A stretch of DNA of 15,885 nt from Candidatus Cloacimonadota bacterium (GTDB taxonomy: Bacteria; Cloacimonadota; Cloacimonadia; JGIOTU-2), in assembly GCA_014382685.1 (NCBI GenBank), contig JACNJG010000035.1, positions 1-15,885 on the forward strand, read 5' to 3'. Below are positions 6,554 through 13,242 of the stretch, one piece after another. Position 1 is the stretch's first letter. Every line of letters begins with the position of its first letter. The position numbers were made by a program, and so were the translations under genes. The notes under the pieces were generated by a model. The model saw nothing but the letters and a program-made list of their open reading frames with translations. It ran no database searches and was not told the DNA's origin.

Positions 6554-7300
6554 CTATAAATGAATTGCGTCTGCAAATTCTTTTATTAGATCGGTCTGAT
6601 TGTTCTTTTCAATGGCAGTGCCAATCACTATAAAATCTGCGCCTGCAGATACTTTTTCTCGGGCTTCCTCAGGAGTTCTTATACCACCGCCGATTATCAT
6701 TGGAATGGAAATATTTTCTTTAACTTTCATGATCATTTCTGTTGGGACTGACTGTTTTGCTCCGCTTCCAGCATCAAAGAAGATAATCTTCATGCCAAGA
6801 TATTGAGCTGCAAGTGCATGTGAAGCTGCGATGTCGTATTTGGTTCTTGGTATTGGCAAGCTGTTGCTCATAAACTGTACTGAAGTTAGTGAACCGGATT
6901 CTATCAGAAAGTAACCTGTGGGAATTGCCTCGACCGCGTATTTTTTTATGAGAGGTGCTGTCCGAACCTGCTCTCCGATAAGCAATTGTGGATTTCTGCT
7001 GCTCATCATACTGAGGAAAAGGATCGCATCAGCATAGGGAGAGACAAAGTTGAAGATTCCGGGAAACACAAGTACAGGAACGGATACCTTTTCTTTGATG
7101 ACCCTTACAGTTTCATCAAAATTATCTTTGATCATCAAGCTGCCGCCAACCAAAATCACGTCAACACCATTGATCTGGCATTTTTCAGCAAGCTTTGCAG
7201 ATTCTACTGGCTCTTGCTTATCAGGATCAATAAGACAGAAGAAGCCGGCTTTTTTTTCACTCTTAAGTGAATATAAAAATTGTAACATGTTGTCTTTCAT
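6554..7300 (-). CDS. Geranylgeranylglyceryl/heptaprenylglyceryl phosphate synthase (GGGPS/PcrB family)
   Basis: A 248-residue TIM-barrel prenyltransferase. It joins a polyprenyl diphosphate to sn-glycerol-1-phosphate by an ether bond, the committing step of archaeal-type lipids. Family marks are LIDPDK (23-28, with the metal-binding D25), VGGS (51-54), VFPG (78-81), AIPTGYFLIE (125-134), FFDAGSGA (174-181, usually YLEAGSGA), GGGIR (204-208) and GTAIEKN (227-233). The phosphate-binding glycines are intact. Length and motifs suit the group-II enzymes of Bacteroidetes and some archaea better than Bacillus PcrB. I chose ATG 7300 because it overlaps the preceding gene's stop as ATGA and has a GGGTGG just upstream; an in-frame ATG at 7312 has no ribosome site. 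It is translationally coupled to the UbiA-family gene. Confidence 0.9.
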   Translation of the reverse strand: MKDNMLQFLYSLKSEKKAGFFCLIDPDKQEPVESAKLAEKCQINGVDVILVGGSLMIKDNFDETVRVIKEKVSVPVLVFPGIFNFVSPYADAILFLSMMSSRNPQLLIGEQVRTAPLIKKYAVEAIPTGYFLIESGSLTSVQFMSNSLPIPRTKYDIAASHALAAQYLGMKIIFFDAGSGAKQSVPTEMIMKVKENISIPMIIGGGIRTPEEAREKVSAGADFIVIGTAIEKNNQTDLIKEFADAIHL

Positions 7301-8133
7301 TGTGCCACCCATAAAATAACTAAAAATATTAGCATGTGTACTTTCATGAAACTTTCCGAATATTTTGCTGTTTTTGCGATTGGTTTAACTACAAGAACTA
7401 TCAGATCAATTAGAAGCAAAAATACGATTACAATCAATAATAATATGAAGAATGTTGAAGAATAAAATTCCGGATATCCCCAAATAATTGTTGCTGCGAA
7501 TCCTATCCAGAAAAGCAGTGAGAGCAGAAGTGTTTTTTTGTCACCCCACAAAAGCGGAAGAGTTTTTGCACCCGCAGAACTGTCGCCATTTTTATCTTCG
7601 ATATCCTTAACGAGCTCTCTTATCAGAGTATAGAAAAATGCACAGAGTGCTGCAAAGAATGCGTTTCTGAGATTGTGTGTAATAAAGCTTCCAAACACAA
7701 AGGTGGAGGCGGTCACGAAGGCGACAAGCAGATTTCCCCAGAAATGTATTCTTTTACTTTTCATGGCATAAACATATAGCAGGAATGAATTGAAAGCAGC
7801 GATCGCGATCATCCACAGATTTCGTAAAAAGATACTAATAATTATTCCAGTAATAAAAAGGCAGATCGCATAATATTTTGCCCTTGTGGGAGAAATCATA
7901 CCTGAGGGTAAAATTCTTTCTTTCCGATTGATCATATCGATTGAATAATCGTAGTAATCATTGATCACATAACCTCCTCCTGAGATAAGTGCTGCTGCAA
8001 TGCCTGCAAGAAGGGGATAAAAAATCGGATATGCTGTCACTTTGTAGTAGGCGCCGAAAAGGACTGCGATCAAAACAAACAGAAAATTCAGCGGTCTGAG
8101 GATACGAATATATGCCCAAATGCTTTGTATCAC
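7297..8133 (-). CDS. UbiA-family prenyltransferase, likely digeranylgeranylglyceryl-phosphate synthase-like
   Basis: A 278-residue integral membrane prenyltransferase with about eight to nine hydrophobic segments. The first Asp-rich motif is NDYYDYSID (58-66), followed by NRKERILPSG. The second is KDIEDKNGD (176-184), followed by SAGAKTLPLLWG. The combination RELVKDIEDxxGD... GAKTLP is characteristic of the branch containing DGGGP synthases, which add a second geranylgeranyl chain to GGGP. Menaquinone, ubiquinone and chlorophyll enzymes share the fold, so the call rests strongly on the neighbours: a prenyl-diphosphate synthase upstream and GGGP synthase downstream. It starts with GTG 8133..8131, overlapping the upstream TAG stop as TAGTG. 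It ends with TGA 7299..7297, inside the next gene's ATGA, showing that TGA is a working stop in this genome. Confidence 0.85.
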   Translation of the reverse strand: MIQSIWAYIRILRPLNFLFVLIAVLFGAYYKVTAYPIFYPLLAGIAAALISGGGYVINDYYDYSIDMINRKERILPSGMISPTRAKYYAICLFITGIIISIFLRNLWMIAIAAFNSFLLYVYAMKSKRIHFWGNLLVAFVTASTFVFGSFITHNLRNAFFAALCAFFYTLIRELVKDIEDKNGDSSAGAKTLPLLWGDKKTLLLSLLFWIGFAATIIWGYPEFYSSTFFILLLIVIVFLLLIDLIVLVVKPIAKTAKYSESFMKVHMLIFLVILWVAQ

Positions 8134-9020
8134 TAGGGAATTCTATCATGAATGCGTTCTACAATTTCCAGGAGAACTTGATTATTGGGAATATATTTTA
8201 TGATATTCTGTGCATCTTGGATGAGTTTTAGAGCTTGTCGCTTTGATTCTTCAATACCAAGAAGCGTAGGATAGGTGACTTTTTCATTGCGCTGATCTTC
8301 ACCTGATTCCTTTTCCAGCAGATCGTCTGCTCCAACTTCATCGAGAATATCATCGATAACCTGATACGCAAGTCCGATATTCAGTGCGAAGTCACTTAAC
8401 GCATTGGTGATCTGCTCTGTGGCATTTGCTAAAATACAAGCGCAACGCTCTGCTGCACGTAGAAGGGCACCTGTTTTTTTGAGGTGAATATCTCTCAAGA
8501 TATGCAGTTTGACTCTTCTCTGCGAAGAAGTAATATCAACCACCTGTCCGCCGATCATGCCTCTTGTGGATACAGCTTCGACGAGTTCTTCAAGGCATTG
8601 GATCGCTTTTTTGCTGTTGCGAAGCTTGAGAACTGTCTCGAATCCCTTTGTCATGAGCGCATCGCCGGTGAGTACAGCAATTGCATTCCCGAATTTTTTA
8701 TGACAGCTTGGCTTTCCACGTCGTTCATCAGCGTTATCAATAAAAGGCAGATCATCATGGACAAGCGAAGCAGTATGAAGCATTTCAATCGCACAGGCGA
8801 CTGGAAGAGCCTGCTGTATAGTCCTTTTATCACGCCTGTTCATAAGCATCTCATAGGTCGCAAGCATCAATGTAGGACGTAAACGTTTTCCTCCAGCCAA
8901 CACAGAATATCTCATCGCACGATGAATTATCTCCGGTTTTGTGTTATCAGAATCGAGATATTTCGCAAGAGATTTATTGATAAGCTCTCTTCTGTTTTCA
9001 AAATATTTATCTATAATCAA
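8133..9020 (-). CDS. Polyprenyl diphosphate synthase, GGPP (C20) type predicted
   Basis: A 295-residue trans-isoprenyl diphosphate synthase of the IspA/CrtE class, joining IPP units to an allylic diphosphate. It has GGKRLRPT (43-50), the first Asp-rich motif DDLPFID (89-95) with NADERRGKPS, LTGDALM (117-123), the GGQ block (157-159), KKTGALL (181-187) and the second Asp-rich motif DDILD (223-227). Residue -5 from the first Asp is Ala84 (TASLVHDD), where farnesyl synthases such as E. coli IspA have Tyr. A small residue here opens the pocket and fits a C20 product. The start is TTG 9020..9018, chosen because a perfect AGGAGG sits four bases upstream. It is the first gene of the lipid operon, 90 bases after priA. 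A TTGACA (9078..9073) and a TATACA lie in that gap but are only 13 bases apart, so I do not call a promoter. Confidence 0.9.
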   Translation of the reverse strand: MIIDKYFENRRELINKSLAKYLDSDNTKPEIIHRAMRYSVLAGGKRLRPTLMLATYEMLMNRRDKRTIQQALPVACAIEMLHTASLVHDDLPFIDNADERRGKPSCHKKFGNAIAVLTGDALMTKGFETVLKLRNSKKAIQCLEELVEAVSTRGMIGGQVVDITSSQRRVKLHILRDIHLKKTGALLRAAERCACILANATEQITNALSDFALNIGLAYQVIDDILDEVGADDLLEKESGEDQRNEKVTYPTLLGIEESKRQALKLIQDAQNIIKYIPNNQVLLEIVERIHDRIP

Positions 9021-9024
9021 CTAT

Positions 9025-9030
9025 CCTCCT
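9025..9030 (-). promoter_or_regulatory. Perfect AGGAGG ribosome site deciding a TTG start
   Basis: AGGAGG on the minus strand lies four bases before TTG 9020. It is the strongest ribosome site in the window and supports the TTG as the true start of the prenyl-diphosphate synthase. This suggests the operon's first gene is well translated despite its non-ATG start. Confidence 0.8.
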
Positions 9031-9110
9031 AAGATTAGGAACTTATTGAAATGTGTATAAGTTGTAATTTCTTGTCAAATTTTCCAGCATCAATTGGCAT
9101 TTGACTTCCT

Positions 9111-11492
9111 TTATAAAAGAGAAATGGGGTCGATATCAATCTGCATTTTTATATAGTTTGGAATTGTCACATTACTTTGTAACCATTCAAAAAAGCGGTT
9201 AATATCTTGTTGATGTTCAGCTTTTATCAATATATGATAACGATACTGTTTTCTGATTTTGCTTATAGGTGCAGGTGTCGGGCTGAGAATAATAAATTTA
9301 TCTTTTTGGGGATATCTGGCGATCTTTCTCTTCACTACATCCATATATGAGCGAAGCCGCTCTTCATTATTTAGCATAAACAGTATGCGGGCAAGTTTGG
9401 TAGATGGAGGATAGTGAAGCTCCTGCCTGAGGTGAAGTTCGTATTCGTAGAAACCCATAAAGTTCTGTTTCCGGGCATATTGAATGCTGTAGTGTTTGGG
9501 ATTAAAGGTTTGAACGATCACCTCGCCTTCTTTTTCACTGCGCCCTGCTCGCCCTGCCACTTGAATGATATGCTGAAAATTTCGCTCCGATGCTCTGAAA
9601 TCAGGAAGGTTGAGATTTACATCTGCAGAAACGATGCCAACTAAAGTTATGTTCGGAAAATCAAGTCCTTTGATGATCATTTGTGTGCCGAGCAGAATAT
9701 CGATGTAGCCATTATGAACCTGATCAAATATATTTTGAAAGCTGTTCTTTTTCTTTGTAGTATCTGTATCCATTCGAGCAATTCTTGCAGTCGGGAAAAG
9801 GAACTGCAGGTTCTGTTCGATCTTCTCAGTACCTGGTGAGCCAAAATTAAAGATATATCCTCCGCATTCAGGGCAAGTGCGCGGCATGGAGCGTTCATAT
9901 CCGCAGTAATGACATTTGATCTTGTTATTTCTGGAATGATAGGTCATGCTGATGTTACAATCCTTGCATTGCAGCACATGACCGCATTTTACGCACTGCA
10001 CATAAGAAGCATATCCTCTGCGATTTTGAAAGAGAAGTATCTGCTCCTTTTTATTGAGCCGATCTTCGATCTTGTCTTTAAGAATCTTAGAAAAAATCTC
10101 TGTGTGATCTTCCTCCTGCCGCATATCGACTATTGTTAGATTAGGAAGTATCTGATTCTTCACCCTTTTACTCATGGTAAGAAGAGAATATTTTTTATTT
10201 TGAGTATTGTAATATGACTCAAGATAAGGAGTTGCGGTTCCCAGAAGAACGACAGCATTATTCATTTTTCCCCTAAGAACTGCCATATCACGCGCATTAT
10301 AAAGAGGTGGTCGCTCATGCTGTTTGTATGTGTTTTCGTGCTCTTCATCAACAATAATAAGCCCAATATTCTCAAGCGGAGCAAAGAGCGCACTTCTTGG
10401 ACCGATAGCTATCTTTCTTTCACCTTTTTTCAGAAGGTTCCAGTAATGCAAGCGTTCCCTGTCACTGAGCTTGCTGTGCAGTACTGCAATGATGTCCCCA
10501 AAGTGGGAATAGAATCTCTCAACGGTCTGCGGAGTTAAGGAGATTTCCGGAATGAGAAGTATCGCTGTTTTCCCATAAGAAAGTGCTTTTTTCATCGCAC
10601 GAATATAGACTTCGGTTTTTCCGCTCGAAGTTACTCCATAGAGAAGAAAGGTGTGAAAATTCTGTTCATCTATCTGGGCTTCTAATTTTTCCAAAACTTC
10701 AGTTTGCTCTTCTGTAAGCTCGAAAGTAACAGGTTTGCGCTGCACAATATTTGAAAAAATATCCGGATGAATTTCTTTCTTATATATCTCAATTAGATTT
10801 GTCTTTTTTAATTTATTAATGATGCTGTAAGAAAATTTTTTTGAAATGTCTGCCATGAAGATCGGTTCGGGGTGGTTTTGTAGATAATTCCAAAGTTCCT
10901 GCTGCTTGGGACTGAGAGACTCATCAGATGAGTCTGAAATAAGCTTAATGCAGTTCACAACTTTTTTCTGAATTTTTCTCTTATATTGACGCTCGATCTC
11001 GATCAGTCCCAGCTCCTCCATTTCGAGGAGATTTTTATACAGAGGAGAAATTTTTGATTTTTTCAAATCTTCTATGGTGCAGGCATCACCATTTTTCTCT
11101 ATATATTTGATAATTTTCAGGAAGTTTATGTTTTCAGATTTAGGATTCCTCAGTATAATTTTTTGAATTGTATTTACATTTATACCTGCAGGCAGCATTG
11201 CCTTGAAGACAAGTCCGATAGGGCAGTGGTAATACTTTGAAATCCACTGTGCAAAGGTGAAAAGCTCTTTATTGATGAGAGGTTTCTCGTCGATAATTTC
11301 GTGGATTTCCTTTATCTTGGCTTCATCATAAGCAGGTTTCTCTAACAGTCCAATAATGATCCCTGTCTGAATTCGGTAATTGAAATCCACAATCACGCGC
11401 TGCCCGATTTGAGGTGAAACGTTCTTCGGATAGGAATAAGTAAAGGTTTCCTGAATATTAATAGGTAGAGCAACTTCGATATAATTTTTCAT
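9111..11492 (-). CDS. priA: Primosomal protein N' (PriA), replication-restart helicase
   Basis: A full-length 793-residue superfamily-2 3'-to-5' DNA helicase that reloads the replisome at stalled forks. The N-terminal DNA-binding part (1-~105) includes GQRVIVDF. Helicase motifs follow: GVTSSGKTEVY (Walker A, 286-296), LLIPEISLTPQ, VDEEH (381-385) and LLGTATPYLE. Eight zinc-binding cysteines at ~500, 503, 509, 512, 527, 530, 540 and 543 form the two metal sites typical of PriA. GTQMIIKGLDF and IQVAGRAGR (motif VI, ~643-651) complete the C-terminal lobe. The ATG at 11492 has no obvious ribosome site and only a 40-bp AT-rich gap to a divergent gene. All key residues are present. Confidence 0.97.
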   Translation of the reverse strand: MKNYIEVALPINIQETFTYSYPKNVSPQIGQRVIVDFNYRIQTGIIIGLLEKPAYDEAKIKEIHEIIDEKPLINKELFTFAQWISKYYHCPIGLVFKAMLPAGINVNTIQKIILRNPKSENINFLKIIKYIEKNGDACTIEDLKKSKISPLYKNLLEMEELGLIEIERQYKRKIQKKVVNCIKLISDSSDESLSPKQQELWNYLQNHPEPIFMADISKKFSYSIINKLKKTNLIEIYKKEIHPDIFSNIVQRKPVTFELTEEQTEVLEKLEAQIDEQNFHTFLLYGVTSSGKTEVYIRAMKKALSYGKTAILLIPEISLTPQTVERFYSHFGDIIAVLHSKLSDRERLHYWNLLKKGERKIAIGPRSALFAPLENIGLIIVDEEHENTYKQHERPPLYNARDMAVLRGKMNNAVVLLGTATPYLESYYNTQNKKYSLLTMSKRVKNQILPNLTIVDMRQEEDHTEIFSKILKDKIEDRLNKKEQILLFQNRRGYASYVQCVKCGHVLQCKDCNISMTYHSRNNKIKCHYCGYERSMPRTCPECGGYIFNFGSPGTEKIEQNLQFLFPTARIARMDTDTTKKKNSFQNIFDQVHNGYIDILLGTQMIIKGLDFPNITLVGIVSADVNLNLPDFRASERNFQHIIQVAGRAGRSEKEGEVIVQTFNPKHYSIQYARKQNFMGFYEYELHLRQELHYPPSTKLARILFMLNNEERLRSYMDVVKRKIARYPQKDKFIILSPTPAPISKIRKQYRYHILIKAEHQQDINRFFEWLQSNVTIPNYIKMQIDIDPISLL

Positions 11493-11532
11493 AATTTATT
11501 TACATAAAATAATTTTTTTACAATTTTGAGCC
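11493..11532. promoter_or_regulatory. Compact divergent gap between priA and yraN-like gene
   Basis: These 40 very AT-rich bases lie between two divergent starts. On the plus strand TAAAAT (11505-11510) resembles a -10 box, but no convincing -35 lies 16-18 bases before it. Neither gene has a clear Shine-Dalgarno. Transcription signals must overlap the coding ends or be leader-poor. Confidence 0.35.
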
Positions 11533-11901
11533 ATGAATAATAAGGAATTAGCAATTTTTGGCGAAGACACAGCAGTTCAGTTCCTTACGAGTAATGGCTA
11601 TACCGTTATAGAACGCAATTATCACTCACCATATGGTGAGATCGATATTATCTGTAATCGGGATGGAGAGCTCATCTTCGTGGAAGTCAAGGCACGAAGA
11701 TCGCACTCCTTTGGAGAGCCATTGGACGCTGTCACGGAAAGCAAAAGGCAAAAGATCATTAAAACTGCCTACCATTATATCGCAAAAAAAGATGTCGAAA
11801 TACCAGTTAGATTTGACATTATTACACTTGATTATGACAAAATTTCAAAAGATTATTCTTTATGCCACATTGAAAATGCATTCCTTGGAGAAGATTACTA
11901 A
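11533..11901 (+). CDS. yraN: YraN/UPF0102 family nuclease-like protein
   Basis: A 122-residue small protein of the UPF0102 (YraN) family, the usual length. Diagnostic marks are the N-terminal GEDTA (10-14), ERNYHSPYGEIDII (27-40), the FVEVKARR block (49-56) and GEPLDAVTESKR (61-72). E36, D38, E51 and K53 form a PD-(D/E)xK-like Holliday-junction-resolvase-type active site; the family's biological substrate is not settled. The ATG at 11533 has a weak GAG four bases upstream, and the usual N-terminus (K-x-x-x-x-x-GE) begins here. It stands alone on the plus strand, divergent from priA, and converges with the next gene after six bases with no terminator visible. Confidence 0.93.
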   Translation: MNNKELAIFGEDTAVQFLTSNGYTVIERNYHSPYGEIDIICNRDGELIFVEVKARRSHSFGEPLDAVTESKRQKIIKTAYHYIAKKDVEIPVRFDIITLDYDKISKDYSLCHIENAFLGEDY

Positions 11902-11907
11902 GAATTA

Positions 11908-13242
11908 CTATTGCAGTTCGTTTTCATCAAAATATGGTCCTAAATAATCCTGCCAGTTCGGATCGCCGAACTCAAATTCGTCATTTTCGACATAAACCAG
12001 TTTATAATTTCCCAATTTGGTGAAATCCACAAATATATAGATACGTTTTCCGCCAAGATAATATTTCCAGATGATGTAGGGTTTTGCATGATATTCGTAG
12101 CTTTTGTCAATAACTTCTTCGGGCTTTCCCCGACGTATGTAAATTCTACCTCTATCGGATTTCCAACCATCGCCATAATGAGAAAATTTTCTATTCGCAT
12201 AGTTCACGCGACGAGTGATTTCTTCTTTGTATTCATTCTGTTCTGTTTTTGGATTTGGGTCATTCTTCTCCCAAAAACGCTTGAGAAATTCAACACGTCC
12301 TTCATCGTCCAGATTCTTAAAAACCCGTTCTTCATAGTTCGTCAGAAAATATTTGGCGTAACGATATTCCTTATCAATTTCAGCTTTTGAAATGCTTTCC
12401 CGGGTATCTTGAATAAAAATTAGTTCTTCTCGCGATGCAACCGGTTCATCAGAATTATCATTTGAGTAGAGTTTCAGCGATAAAGTATAAGTTCCGGTAT
12501 CCCATTGGGAGATGGGTATCCATTCCCAGAATGGTTTTGTCGAATTGGTAGATGAAAACTCTTTTTCTTCATCATACACAGAGTTTTGGTCTTTATTTTG
12601 AACGGTTAAAATCCATTTGCCTTCTAACGGCTTTTCTTCAGTTGTCACATTTTGAAATACTTCAAAATAATACGTGAAGCCCTCATCCTTAATAGGATCA
12701 AAAAGATGATTCGGGTTTACAAGGAACAGGACATTATCCCGTTTGAAATCTTGGAATCGTGTTGTAGAGTCGCTCTGATGAAAAGAGCTTATCTCTATAT
12801 CACTCAAATTCATATGAGAAAATTCGAGGGTATGAAATGTTTTTTCCCAGGTTAAGCTTTCTTTGTTAACCCTGTCCTGAATATCGATCGTGAACTTGTA
12901 TAAGCCGGGGGTAACAGTTGCTTTTACCTTATCAATAAAAAACTCATCATGGTAAATAGAGGTTTTGTCCAGGTCAACTTTGATCTGTCTGATAAAATCT
13001 TTATGATACAGCTCCTGTCCATCAGCATTATAGATGTCGAAATTTACCAGCAGTTGAGTAATGAGGATATTATCCTGTGCAGTGAAATCAAGATTGGAAT
13101 CGAAGACCTTGTAGGTTATCTCGAAAGTTGTATTCTCATTTTCAGCAGGAAAGCAGTTGCAGTCGAAAAACACATTCAGTTCTGCAATGAGAAAAATTGG
13201 AATGAATACAAGGATAAAGGTTAATAACAATTTATTTTTCAT
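11908..13242 (-). CDS. GWxTD-domain secreted protein (GWxSD variant)
   Basis: A 444-residue exported protein. Residues 1-~20 form a signal peptide (MKNKLLLTFILVFIPIFLIA). A beta-rich middle (~22-280) is followed by the C-terminal GWxTD domain (~295-440): YFLTNYEERVFKNL, EFLKRFWEKNDPNP, RVNYANRKF, then GWKSDRGRIYIRRGKPEE (359-376), YIIWKYY and IYIFVDF. The domain is common in secreted proteins of Bacteroidetes, Cloacimonadota and Fibrobacter-like bacteria; its function is unknown. Its name motif has Ser where Thr is usual. The ATG at 13242 overlaps the end of dnaE by 11 bases and has an AAGGTGG ribosome site (13255..13249) six bases upstream, so it is probably translated from the dnaE transcript. 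Confidence 0.9.
   Translation of the reverse strand: MKNKLLLTFILVFIPIFLIAELNVFFDCNCFPAENENTTFEITYKVFDSNLDFTAQDNILITQLLVNFDIYNADGQELYHKDFIRQIKVDLDKTSIYHDEFFIDKVKATVTPGLYKFTIDIQDRVNKESLTWEKTFHTLEFSHMNLSDIEISSFHQSDSTTRFQDFKRDNVLFLVNPNHLFDPIKDEGFTYYFEVFQNVTTEEKPLEGKWILTVQNKDQNSVYDEEKEFSSTNSTKPFWEWIPISQWDTGTYTLSLKLYSNDNSDEPVASREELIFIQDTRESISKAEIDKEYRYAKYFLTNYEERVFKNLDDEGRVEFLKRFWEKNDPNPKTEQNEYKEEITRRVNYANRKFSHYGDGWKSDRGRIYIRRGKPEEVIDKSYEYHAKPYIIWKYYLGGKRIYIFVDFTKLGNYKLVYVENDEFEFGDPNWQDYLGPYFDENELQ

Noticed and set aside
8484..8882. A 132-codon plus-strand frame inside the prenyl synthase
   Set aside because: It is antisense to a strongly conserved enzyme, shows no recognisable motif and has no start signal.
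9054..9078. TTGACA plus TATACA upstream of the prenyl-synthase gene as a promoter
   Set aside because: The two boxes are only 13 bases apart, too close for a usual promoter. The operon could equally be read through from priA.
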